A program made the translations under genes and the position numbers. Positions 36,166-44,028 of a DNA stretch of 64,000 nucleotides are shown here, one piece after another (the first letter of the stretch is position 1; every line of letters begins with the position of its first letter). This DNA is from Gammaproteobacteria bacterium (GTDB lineage Bacteria; Pseudomonadota; Gammaproteobacteria; Steroidobacterales; Steroidobacteraceae): the NCBI GenBank assembly GCA_003164785.1, contig PLUE01000024.1, positions 27,922 through 91,921 on the forward strand, read 5' to 3'. The notes beneath the pieces were generated by a model that was given only the letters and a program-made list of their open reading frames with translations, ran no database searches and was not told the origin of the DNA.

Positions 36166-36812
36166 CGCGGGGAGACCCACGGATAGATCGAGACGCCCTG
36201 CACCACGCGACTGACGACGCCCCGGGCATTCGGCGTGTCCGGCCGCAGACCCAGCGCGAGCGATTGCAGGAACGCGAAAGTCTGCGCGAATACCGCATAG
36301 GGAAAGCACAGCGCGAGGTCCGAGGCGTCCAGTGCACCCGGCACGAGCAGCGTGTCGGCCGGCGTCCCGCCCGGCACAAAGTCCGCGGCACCGGCCGCCG
36401 CTCCGGCCTGAAGCGCCAGCACCCGCGCCGCGACGCCGTCGCCGCGCAGCTCGCGCAACACGTCCATCTCATAGCGCCGCGCATACGGATCATTGGAGAG
36501 AAACATCACGACCAGGGTCCTGTCGTTGACGATGGTCTTCGGCCCATGGCGGAAGCTCAGGGGGGTTTCGGCCAGCGCAACGACCTTGCCGTCGCTCAGT
36601 TCGAGCAGCTTGAGCGCCGCCTCGCGCGCCAGGCCCTTGAACTCCCGGGTGCCCAGGTACACCACGCGCTCGAAGCGCGATCGCGCCAGACCGGCAATCA
36701 ACGGCACGCCGGCGCCGAGCATGTGCGCCGCCCACCCGGCGAGCGCGGCCGGACGATCCCGAGGCAACAGGTCGAACGCCAGCGCGGCGGTCAGCGCACC
36801 TGGCCGGTCGCA
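36162..36812 (-). pseudogene. AgaS-type SIS protein, C-terminal half only
   Basis: The frame between the ppc stop and the kinase encodes about 215 residues with one SIS domain: RVVYLGTREFKGLAREAALK, LAETPLSFRHGPK and VVMFLSNDPYARRYE. These belong to the second SIS domain of AgaS-type sugar isomerases/deaminases, which have about 380 residues and two such domains. The first domain is gone, and the frame starts directly against the ppc stop. Possible starts are TTG 36767 or ATG 36722, without ribosome binding sites. It may be a dead 5'-truncated gene kept open by coupling to the kinase, or a working short protein. Confidence 0.6.
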
Positions 36813-36813
36813 C

Positions 36814-39549
36814 CTAGCCGGTCGCCTGTAATCCCTGGGCGATGCCGCTGATGGTGGCGCGCAACGCCGCGAACAGCGCTTCGTCCTGACGCCCGGTCGC
36901 GCGCCAGCGCTGGAGAAGGTCCACCTGCATGAGATGCATGGGGTCGATGTACGGATTGCGCAACCGGATCGCACGCTGCAACGTCGGCGCACCATCCAGC
37001 AGGCACGTCGCGCCGCGCAGCTTCAGCACCAGCCGGATCGTGAGCGCAAACTCCTCACGAATGATGCTCGCGTGCGCGCGAAGCGCCGCGCTCGCCAGCG
37101 CGTCATAATGCGCGGCGATCTCCAAATCCGTACGCGCCAGCATGGCCTCGATGTCGTCCAGCAAATGTCTGAAGAACGGCCACTCGAGCACCATTCGACC
37201 GACCACCGCGTCGCCGTGCTCCGCGAGCGCCGCCGCCAGTCCGCTGCCGAACCCAAACCAGCCCGGCAGCATGTGGCGACTCTGCGTCCACGCGAATACC
37301 CACGGTATCGCCCGCAGCGCACGGAGTTCCGAACCGTTGGGCCGGAACGCCGGACGCGAGCCGATGTGCATTCGTTCGATCACGTCGAGCGGCGTGACCG
37401 AGCGAAAATAATCGTAGAATTCCTCGCCTCGCACCAGCGCGCGGTACGCCTCGAGACTGCGCGCCGCAATGGTCTGCATGGCGGCGATCTGCGGGGCGGG
37501 CGCCGACGGACGGTCGCTGTGCGCAGTCGCCAACGCCACGGCGGCGAACGTTCGTTCGAGCGTGCGCATCGCGATGGGTCGCAGGCCGTAGCTCTGATTC
37601 ACCACCTCTCCCTGCTCGGTGAGCCGCAATACGCCGCGGATCGAACCGTTGGGTGTGGACTCGACGAGATCCTCGGTGCGGCCGCCTCCGCGCGACGGCG
37701 TGCCGCCGCGACCGTGGAATATGCTCACCGTAATCGCCACCTCGCGCGCCGCCTCGAGCAACTGGATCTGCGCAGCCTGCAACGCCCAGCGCGACGCTGC
37801 GATCCCACCCTCCTTGTTGGGATCGGAGTATCCGATCACCACCAACTGACGATTGCCCCGTGCCGCCAGATGCTGACGATACGCCGGCTCGGCATGCAGT
37901 CCACGCAACACACCGCCCGCCGCCTCCAATGCCGTGATCGACTCGAGCTTCGGCGCCACGTCAAGGGGGCATTCGCCGGTGCGCTTGTCGGTGATGTCGG
38001 CCCATCGGGCCAGCAGCAGCACCGCCAGCACGTCCTCCGGACCGCGCGCGCCACTCACGATGTACTCACCGATGGCCCGGCTGCCATACTTGTGCCGCGC
38101 ATGCGCGATGGCCTCGAACACCCACAGGCTGCGCCGGCCGATCGCATCGAACATGCCGGTCGGCCCCTGGTCCCGCGCCAACAGATCGCGCAGCTGATGC
38201 AAGCGCTGCTCCGCCGCCAACGCTGGCCAATCCGGAATCCCCAGGCCCTGGGCGATCACCTCATCGTGCACCAGCGCATGCTGCGTGACGTCCAAGGTCG
38301 CCAGATGGAAACCGAAGGTCCGCACCCGTCGGATGAAGCGGCGGACCAGGAAGTAACCCGCGTGTCGGCCGCGATTCTCTGCGAGGCTGTCGGCCGCGAG
38401 CTGGATGTCGGCAAGCAGTTCGTCCGAGTTCGAGTAACCGTTCGGCCGCTCATCGTAGGTGGCCTTCAGGCGTTCGCGGATCTGACCGAAGAACGTCCGA
38501 TAGGGCTGCCGGTCGTGGCGCGCAGGCGCCAGTTCCTGCCCCCCCGGCAACAGCACTCCATACGTCTCGAGCCGCCTCGCGAGCCCCGCGCTCAGACCGA
38601 CGCGGCTGGCGCTCTGGCTCAACTCCTCCGCCAACATGCCGCATTCCTTGAAATAAGTCGAGACGATCAGCTGTTGATGACGATGCAGCGTCGCCCGGAT
38701 CGTCTTGCCGTGCACGTCGGCGTTGCCGTCCATGTCGCCGCCGACCCACGAGCCGAAATGCAAGATGCTCGGGACATCGAGAGACTCGACCGGCACCGAG
38801 TACGCCTGCGCCAGGGCCGCCTCCACCTCCTCGTAGAACAGCGGCACCACGCGATACAGGATCTCGATCAAGTAGAACAGCACGTGCTCGCGCTCGTCGG
38901 CCACCGTGAGCCCCTCCCGCGGATGGTCTTCGGTCTGCCAGATGCTCGTCACCTCCATCCGCACACGCGCCCATAGCGTCTGCGATTCGGCCCGCGTCAT
39001 CGCTGGATTGAGGCGATCCAGCAAATCCTGCGCGATGCGCTGCTGCTTGCGCAGAATGGTGCGGCGCGTCGACTCCGTCGGATGGGCGGTGAACACGGGC
39101 TCGATGCTCATGGACGAGACCAGGTCGAGCGTCCTCTCGAGCGATAGCCCTTCGCGTTGCAGGCGCCGGACGCAATCGGCGATGCCGCCGGGCTGCACAT
39201 TGTTCGAATCGCTGAGGTACTGGCGGCGACGCCGCACTCGGTGGACTTTTTCGGCGGTATTGACCGCCTGGAACCAGATCGAGAACGCCCGCGTGAGATC
39301 GGTCGCCATGGCCGGCGGTCGGTCCTCGGTGCGCCGCTGCAGATCGCTGATGCCGCCCGCCGTGTCGCCGACCGCCGTCTGTTCGCTTTCGCGCCGCTCG
39401 ATCGCCGCGAGGCGATCATCCTCGACGAGTTTGAAGAATTCCTCCCCGCCCTGATCGCGCAGCGTTTCGCCGATCAGCGCGCCGAGCGCATGGACATCCT
39501 CGCGCAACCCGGCGTCCTTGGCGGGAAATTGAATGCTTTGACGATACAT
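36814..39549 (-). CDS. ppc: Phosphoenolpyruvate carboxylase
   Basis: The 911-residue enzyme fixes bicarbonate onto phosphoenolpyruvate to give oxaloacetate. His156 in VFTAHPTESTRR, the lysine motif GYSDPNKEGG and the loop FHGRGGTPSRGGG are all present, and the C-terminal IRLRNPYIDPMHLMQVDLL + QRWR motif ends near ATG as in other PEPCs. No phosphorylation-type N-terminal serine is evident. It is divergent from the antiporter stub across 35 bases and replenishes the TCA cycle. Confidence 0.97.
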   Translation of the reverse strand: MYRQSIQFPAKDAGLREDVHALGALIGETLRDQGGEEFFKLVEDDRLAAIERRESEQTAVGDTAGGISDLQRRTEDRPPAMATDLTRAFSIWFQAVNTAEKVHRVRRRRQYLSDSNNVQPGGIADCVRRLQREGLSLERTLDLVSSMSIEPVFTAHPTESTRRTILRKQQRIAQDLLDRLNPAMTRAESQTLWARVRMEVTSIWQTEDHPREGLTVADEREHVLFYLIEILYRVVPLFYEEVEAALAQAYSVPVESLDVPSILHFGSWVGGDMDGNADVHGKTIRATLHRHQQLIVSTYFKECGMLAEELSQSASRVGLSAGLARRLETYGVLLPGGQELAPARHDRQPYRTFFGQIRERLKATYDERPNGYSNSDELLADIQLAADSLAENRGRHAGYFLVRRFIRRVRTFGFHLATLDVTQHALVHDEVIAQGLGIPDWPALAAEQRLHQLRDLLARDQGPTGMFDAIGRRSLWVFEAIAHARHKYGSRAIGEYIVSGARGPEDVLAVLLLARWADITDKRTGECPLDVAPKLESITALEAAGGVLRGLHAEPAYRQHLAARGNRQLVVIGYSDPNKEGGIAASRWALQAAQIQLLEAAREVAITVSIFHGRGGTPSRGGGRTEDLVESTPNGSIRGVLRLTEQGEVVNQSYGLRPIAMRTLERTFAAVALATAHSDRPSAPAPQIAAMQTIAARSLEAYRALVRGEEFYDYFRSVTPLDVIERMHIGSRPAFRPNGSELRALRAIPWVFAWTQSRHMLPGWFGFGSGLAAALAEHGDAVVGRMVLEWPFFRHLLDDIEAMLARTDLEIAAHYDALASAALRAHASIIREEFALTIRLVLKLRGATCLLDGAPTLQRAIRLRNPYIDPMHLMQVDLLQRWRATGRQDEALFAALRATISGIAQGLQATG

Positions 39550-39584
39550 AATGCTAGGCTCTTGAATATGCAGGATGAAATATT

Positions 39585-39713
39585 ATGAGCTTGTTGGTGC
39601 AGATCGCTATATTTCTCGCTGCCGCCGTCATCGCGATTCCCGTGTTTCGCCGCTTCAAGCTGGGCTCCGTGTTGGGCTGTCTGGCGGCGGGAATCATCAT
39701 CGGGCCGGCCTGA
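39585..39713 (+). pseudogene. Kef-type cation:proton antiporter, N-terminal stub
   Basis: From the ATG at 39585 the plus strand reads [20 protein letters not shown] + [22 protein letters not shown] and then TGA. This is the exact N-terminus of CPA2-type antiporters (KefB/KefC-like), which continue for another 500-600 residues after IIGPWGLG. Only the first membrane helix and part of the second are left. The sequence after the stop is unrelated and runs into the 3' end of the ExbB/ExbD operon. Confidence 0.8.
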
Positions 39714-39725
39714 TTCGGCCGACCG

Positions 39726-40076
39726 TTAGCGAGGATTCAGCAGCACCGTGGTGTCGAAGCTCTCGAAGCCCAGGAGCACGCGCCGGTAGGCGTTCTGGAT
39801 GATGCTCTCTGCGTTCTTGTCGACGCGCGTACCGAGCAGCATGCGGATCAGCACATCGTCCTGCGGGCGTGCGGGATCCTCGCTCAACACTTGATAATTG
39901 AAGCGCGCCAGCCGCTGGGTGATCTCGTTGGCGAATTTGAGGCGGCTGGCGTCGCTGCCGTTGCCCGCCCCCACCTTGGCTTCTTCCGCGACCTCGATGA
40001 TCAGCCGCATGATGAAGCGCGCCTTGTCGACCAGTTTCAGGTCGCTGAAGAAATCGATTTCGGATTGAATGTTCAT
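39726..40076 (-). CDS. Unknown soluble protein, last gene of the ExbBD/TPR operon
   Basis: The 116-residue product (MNIQSEIDFFSDLKLVDKAR...) is mostly helical and hydrophilic, with no signal peptide or membrane helix, so it should be cytoplasmic. The start overlaps the end of the TonB-like gene as a 4-base coupling, which ties it to the machine encoded upstream. I do not recognise the family. A cytoplasmic adaptor or assembly factor would fit, but this is a guess from context. Confidence 0.8.
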   Translation of the reverse strand: MNIQSEIDFFSDLKLVDKARFIMRLIIEVAEEAKVGAGNGSDASRLKFANEITQRLARFNYQVLSEDPARPQDDVLIRMLLGTRVDKNAESIIQNAYRRVLLGFESFDTTVLLNPR

Positions 40077-41011
40077 CCGGCCGGGAAGAAATCGATGGGT
40101 TTGGTGGCGGTCAGCGTGGCCACGTCCTTCGCCTCGAAACGAAACAGTCGAATGCGCGCCAGCAGCTTCGATTCGAATTCTGGATCCTTCAGTTCGCTCG
40201 ACACGATCCGCGCCGAGGTGATCTCGCCTGATGGCGCGATGGTCATCTCGATGACGACCTTGCCCTGCAGCGCGGGATCATCGCGCAGGGCCCGCGCATA
40301 CATCGCATCGATGGCGCCCTTGTTCTTGGTGAACACCAGCGCGATCTCTTCGGCGCCGCGCGAGGCCTTGCCGCTGCCGCCGGCACGGGTGGCCGGCTGT
40401 CCCGAGGCCAGTGCCGGGCCTTTGACCTGTGCGGTGTTGATGCCGTGGAGCGCGCCCGAGCCCGCGGCCAGGCCGCTGCTGGTCGGCGCACTGATGCCGC
40501 CGCTGCTGCCGCCGACCTTGGAGGAGATCACGTTGCGCTGGACTTCGCTCACGTCGCCCGTGTCGTTGCTCTTTGCCTGGTTCTTGGAGAATTTGTCGAC
40601 ATCGACCGTGTCGCGCAGCGCGGCCAGATCATCCATGCTCGCGAGCAAACCGCTCTTCGACGCCTTGAGGCGCGGATCGACCGGCTGCGGCACGGCGGGC
40701 GTCGGCTTCGCGCTGACGGGCGCCTTTTCCAACGGCTTCACCGGCTTGGGCGGCGGCGGGGGCGGGGGCGGCGGCGGCTCCATCACGAGTTGCACCACGC
40801 GTTCCGGCAAAGAATCGGTGTTCGTCACCGTTTGATGACGCGGCAGGAACGACAGGATGACGGCGACGATGGCGAACGCGATGACCAGGCCGCGCAAGAT
40901 GGACTTGAAGCGCCGCTCCATGTCCTCGGCGGGCGACCAGGGCAGCTCGTAACGGCGGAAGTACGGAGCCAGGCCGGTGGGGATGCGCTGGGTGGGATTG
41001 ACGGCCGCCAT
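40073..41011 (-). CDS. TonB-like protein with AgmX/PglI-type C-terminal domain
   Basis: The 312-residue protein has a cytoplasmic N-terminus of about 38 residues, one membrane helix (39-56), a run of ten prolines (79-88) plus Pro/Lys-rich linker, a low-complexity middle, and a C-terminal domain from about 218 (AEEIALVFTKNKGAIDAMYA, GKVVIEMTIAPSGEITSARI). That domain is the AgmX/PglI-type TonB-like fold. It should reach across the periplasm and carry force or signals from the ExbB/ExbD motor. Its start abuts the ExbD stop and its end overlaps the last gene. Confidence 0.88.
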   Translation of the reverse strand: MAAVNPTQRIPTGLAPYFRRYELPWSPAEDMERRFKSILRGLVIAFAIVAVILSFLPRHQTVTNTDSLPERVVQLVMEPPPPPPPPPPKPVKPLEKAPVSAKPTPAVPQPVDPRLKASKSGLLASMDDLAALRDTVDVDKFSKNQAKSNDTGDVSEVQRNVISSKVGGSSGGISAPTSSGLAAGSGALHGINTAQVKGPALASGQPATRAGGSGKASRGAEEIALVFTKNKGAIDAMYARALRDDPALQGKVVIEMTIAPSGEITSARIVSSELKDPEFESKLLARIRLFRFEAKDVATLTATKPIDFFPAG

Positions 41012-41503
41012 TTAAGTCGCCGCCCTCTCGCGTTCGACCACGGCAAACGACACCTTGCCGTATTCGGCCTGGCTGCACGTGATCATGATCTTCTTCATGA
41101 CGCTGTAGGGGGTGTTCTTGTCGCCCATGATGGTCACTTCGCGCTTGGCGATGTCGGCCTGCTGCGCACCGGCGAGCAGGGAGCTGTTCTGCGCCATCAA
41201 CGCGTCCCTCAAGGGCACGTACACGGGCTCGGGGTCGGCCACGATCGCGGCCACCGAACCGACCATCTTGCCGTCCACGAATATCGAATCCTTGGTCACC
41301 ATGACGACCACGGCGGCGCTCGGCTTGCGGTCGGACAACGATTGCGGGATCGCGATGCTCTTGGTGTTCGGCAGGATGTCCACGTCGGCCGTATGCGCCA
41401 GCAGGAACACCACGAGGATGGTCATTATGTCGATGAACGGGATCAGGGCGAAATGGCTCGCACCATGACGGCGTTTCCGACGCCGCTCGCGGCGGGCGCT
41501 CAC
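41012..41503 (-). CDS. ExbD/TolR family protein (second copy)
   Basis: The 163-residue protein has a basic cytoplasmic start (SARRERRRKRRHG), one membrane helix with the motor aspartate Asp25 (LIPFIDIMTILVVFLLAH) and a periplasmic domain. It is clearly different from the adjacent ExbD gene, so the stator may be heteromeric, like AglQ/AglS in Myxococcus. It overlaps the upstream ExbD gene as ATGA. Confidence 0.9.
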   Translation of the reverse strand: MSARRERRRKRRHGASHFALIPFIDIMTILVVFLLAHTADVDILPNTKSIAIPQSLSDRKPSAAVVVMVTKDSIFVDGKMVGSVAAIVADPEPVYVPLRDALMAQNSSLLAGAQQADIAKREVTIMGDKNTPYSVMKKIMITCSQAEYGKVSFAVVERERAAT

Positions 41504-42009
41504 GTCGGTGCGTCCGCGATGGCAATGTCCGGGAACAACTCCGCCTTCGAGAACGGCGCCACCGGAAGCTGGTAGACCCGCACCGTGTCCATGACCTGTA
41601 CCAAGGTGTCATAGGACGTCGCCGGACTGGGCAATATGGTGGCATCGGTCATCTGCGGAAACTGCGATTTAACCTGGCGGATGAACTCCGACAACCCGTC
41701 CAGATCGAGGCCTGAGGCGGTGTTCGGAAAGATCTTCAGCGGCCCGGAATTACGATCGTTGACCACCACGTCGTCCGGCCGGATGATCACCTCGAGCTTC
41801 AACGTCTTCGGCAGATCGACGGGAGGAGAGGTGCTGGTGGCCGGCAGGTTCAGCTGCAGAATGTTGGTCTTCGAAAACACGGCGGTGAAGATCAGAAAGA
41901 ATACCAAGATCACCATCATGTCGATCATCGGCACGATGTTCAGCTCGTCCCGCCCCTTGTGATAGCGGGCGTGGTTGCGTCGGACTCGGCCAAGAGACTT
42001 TGACTTCAT
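41500..42009 (-). CDS. ExbD/TolR family protein (first copy)
   Basis: The 169-residue protein has a short cytoplasmic start, one membrane helix with Asp30 (NIVPMIDMMVILVFFLIFT) and a periplasmic domain of about 120 residues (LEVIIRPDDVVVNDRNSGPL). The aspartate is the proton-path residue of the ExbD/TolR/MotB family. It lies 30 bases after the ExbB gene and overlaps the second ExbD gene. Confidence 0.9.
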   Translation of the reverse strand: MKSKSLGRVRRNHARYHKGRDELNIVPMIDMMVILVFFLIFTAVFSKTNILQLNLPATSTSPPVDLPKTLKLEVIIRPDDVVVNDRNSGPLKIFPNTASGLDLDGLSEFIRQVKSQFPQMTDATILPSPATSYDTLVQVMDTVRVYQLPVAPFSKAELFPDIAIADAPT

Positions 42010-42039
42010 GAGTTCAGCACCATTGCCGGTCAGTGCCTG

Positions 42040-42750
42040 CTAGATCGTGCTGCGGGCGGCGACGGGCGCTCGTGACGCGGAGACCGGCGGCGGCGGTGCG
42101 GGGGCCGAAGCGGTATCATGCTGGCGCTCGGTCATGGAATTCAAGAATTTTACCGAGGCAATTTCCAGGCTGTCGATCAGGGCCGTGGTCTTCGCCTCGA
42201 GAAACATGTGCGCCAACAGCAGCGTGATCGCGACCCCCAGGCCGGACGCCGTGTTGTTCATGGCCACCGAAATGGCGGCGGCCAGCAAGCTGGCCTTTTC
42301 GGCCGGGTTTGCCGTCGCCACCGCGCTGAACGCGCCGATCAAGCCGGTGATGGTGCCGAGCAACCCGATGAGCAGCCCGATGTTGGCGAGCGACGATAAA
42401 AAGTGCGTGCGCTTCTCGATGCGGGGAATGACCTCGAGGAGGCTTTCGTCCATGGCCTTCTCGATGTCGTCGCGCCGCCGCGCATTGGCCACGCGGGCCA
42501 CTCCATAGTTCAAGACCGTTGCGATCGACGCCTTCGAATTCTGCGTCAGGCTCACCACTTGCTTGAAGTTGCCGGCGCTCAGGGCGGGAACGAGTTCATC
42601 CCATAGGCTGCGGTTACGGATGGTCTCGCGGCTCAGGTAGATGTACCGCTCGATGGCGATCGACACGCCGACCACGAAGATCAACGCGAGCGGATACAGA
42701 AAAAAGCCGCCGTCCTTGAAGAAATTGACGATCGAATTGAAGAAATTCAT
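42040..42750 (-). CDS. ExbB/TolQ/MotA family proton channel protein
   Basis: The 236-residue protein has three membrane helices (about 17-34, 120-145, 158-180) and the family motif IGLLIGLLGTITGLIGAFSA. With the two ExbD proteins it should form a proton-driven inner-membrane motor. The C-terminal 30 residues are Ala/Pro-rich. AGGAG lies before the ATG. A 73-base gap separates it from the preceding gene, so an extra promoter is possible there. Confidence 0.93.
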   Translation of the reverse strand: MNFFNSIVNFFKDGGFFLYPLALIFVVGVSIAIERYIYLSRETIRNRSLWDELVPALSAGNFKQVVSLTQNSKASIATVLNYGVARVANARRRDDIEKAMDESLLEVIPRIEKRTHFLSSLANIGLLIGLLGTITGLIGAFSAVATANPAEKASLLAAAISVAMNNTASGLGVAITLLLAHMFLEAKTTALIDSLEIASVKFLNSMTERQHDTASAPAPPPPVSASRAPVAARSTI

Positions 42751-42823
42751 CTGCGCGCTCCTAAAAAATACTCATCCGCTCGAACATGGGATTCAACCAG
42801 ATTAATTAAAAATCGTGGCGGAC

Positions 42824-43354
42824 TTACTTCTCACCCTGCTTGGCTGCCTGCCCGGCCGCACCATTTTGCGGCGCCGGCGCATGCATCGCGTCGTAATAAG
42901 CCACCTCGCGCTTGAACTCGTCGCGGTCCACGGGCGCCAACGCTTCATCCAGGAGGCTGTTCATCGGTTTGCCGTTCAGGTCCCCGATATTGGAACTCTT
43001 CCACGGCACGATATACATTACCTTGGGCTGTTCATGGTCGCCGGTCACCGTTGCGGTGCCCAGGCTGAGTCGATCGGCGGCGCCGGGACCTTTCGGGGCG
43101 GCGGCTGGGGTGCCCGGCGCGCGCGCCGCCGACGGGGACCGTGGACCGCTATGCGGAGCCGCCACGGTGGGGGCGGCAGCGGGCGCAGCCGCTGAATCGT
43201 CCCCCGCGATTGGAGACGTGTTCGCCCGGGGTTCGCCGGCATCCATCTGCGCGTTGGACTTTGCCGGGGCGGTCGGCGGCGCCTGCTGTGCCGCGGCGAT
43301 TCCAGCGACCGATAGGACGAGCGCGAGGCTCAACGGCTTGATGGCCATGTTCAT
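42824..43354 (-). CDS. Unknown exported protein, Ala/Pro-rich
   Basis: The 176-residue product has a signal peptide (MNMAIKPLSLALVLSVAGIA), a disordered Ala/Pro-rich stretch (25-95) and a compact C-terminal part (QPKVMYIVPWKSSNIGDLNG, EALAPVDRDEFKREVAYY). It is periplasmic or surface-attached. Its start overlaps the TPR lipoprotein stop by 4 bases. I do not recognise the family; its position next to the ExbB motor suggests a structural linker. Confidence 0.82.
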   Translation of the reverse strand: MNMAIKPLSLALVLSVAGIAAAQQAPPTAPAKSNAQMDAGEPRANTSPIAGDDSAAAPAAAPTVAAPHSGPRSPSAARAPGTPAAAPKGPGAADRLSLGTATVTGDHEQPKVMYIVPWKSSNIGDLNGKPMNSLLDEALAPVDRDEFKREVAYYDAMHAPAPQNGAAGQAAKQGEK

Positions 43355-44028
43355 GCAGGCTCCTTTTTTACGGCTGGCGCAGGCGCACCGGCTCGCTTAC
43401 GAAGTTCCATCACCCAGCCGGCAACCTGCTTGTTGTCGCCGGCAAGTTCGATGTAATGCTCGAACTCTTCGAGCGCCTTCTTCGGTTCGGCGAGATACAG
43501 ATCGTAGAGCACACCCAGGTTCAAATACGCCGGAGCGTAGTTCGGATCAGCGGCTATCGTACGCTGATACGCGGCCTCGGCCTCCGAAAACTTGCCGAGC
43601 TTCCGCTCTACGATCCCGAGTTCATTGCCGGCGGCGACGCTCGCCGGATTGCGGGATAGAGCCGCCTTGAAAGCCGACTCCGCTTCCAGCAAGCGTGAAC
43701 CCTGCAAATAGATCAGACCCAGATTGACTTCGGGGCCGGAGAATTCAGGGTACGTCTCGGACATCTGCTTGAACTGCACCTCGGCGTCGGCGGTGCGGCC
43801 GGCCTTCATCATCTTCAGAGCGTCGGCGTACTGCACCGCCGCGCGCTGCGGGATCGGCCTGGCGCCCGCGTTCTCGGTCGGGGTGCCCGCGCCGGGGCCG
43901 TTGGCGGCATCGGGCGACACTTCGCGGGCAGCCGCAGCCGCGGCCGCATCCTTGGGGGGCGTGCTTTGGCACGCCGCCAGCAGGAGGCACGCGGTCAGGT
44001 TAACGAATCGATTCGACCAGAGGCTCAC
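43351..44028 (-). CDS. TPR lipoprotein
   Basis: The 225-residue protein has a lipobox LAAC (Cys20), an Ala-rich linker and about four tetratricopeptide repeats (for example PEVNLGLIYLQGSRLLEAES, YAPAYLNLGVLYDLYLAEPK). The GTG at 44028 has GGAG five bases before it and lies 29 bases inside the upstream gene. A short TPR lipoprotein next to ExbB/ExbD and AgmX-like genes matches GltE/AglT of the Myxococcus machine in type; orthology is not shown. Confidence 0.87.
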   Translation of the reverse strand: MSLWSNRFVNLTACLLLAACQSTPPKDAAAAAAAREVSPDAANGPGAGTPTENAGARPIPQRAAVQYADALKMMKAGRTADAEVQFKQMSETYPEFSGPEVNLGLIYLQGSRLLEAESAFKAALSRNPASVAAGNELGIVERKLGKFSEAEAAYQRTIAADPNYAPAYLNLGVLYDLYLAEPKKALEEFEHYIELAGDNKQVAGWVMELRKRAGAPAPAVKKEPA

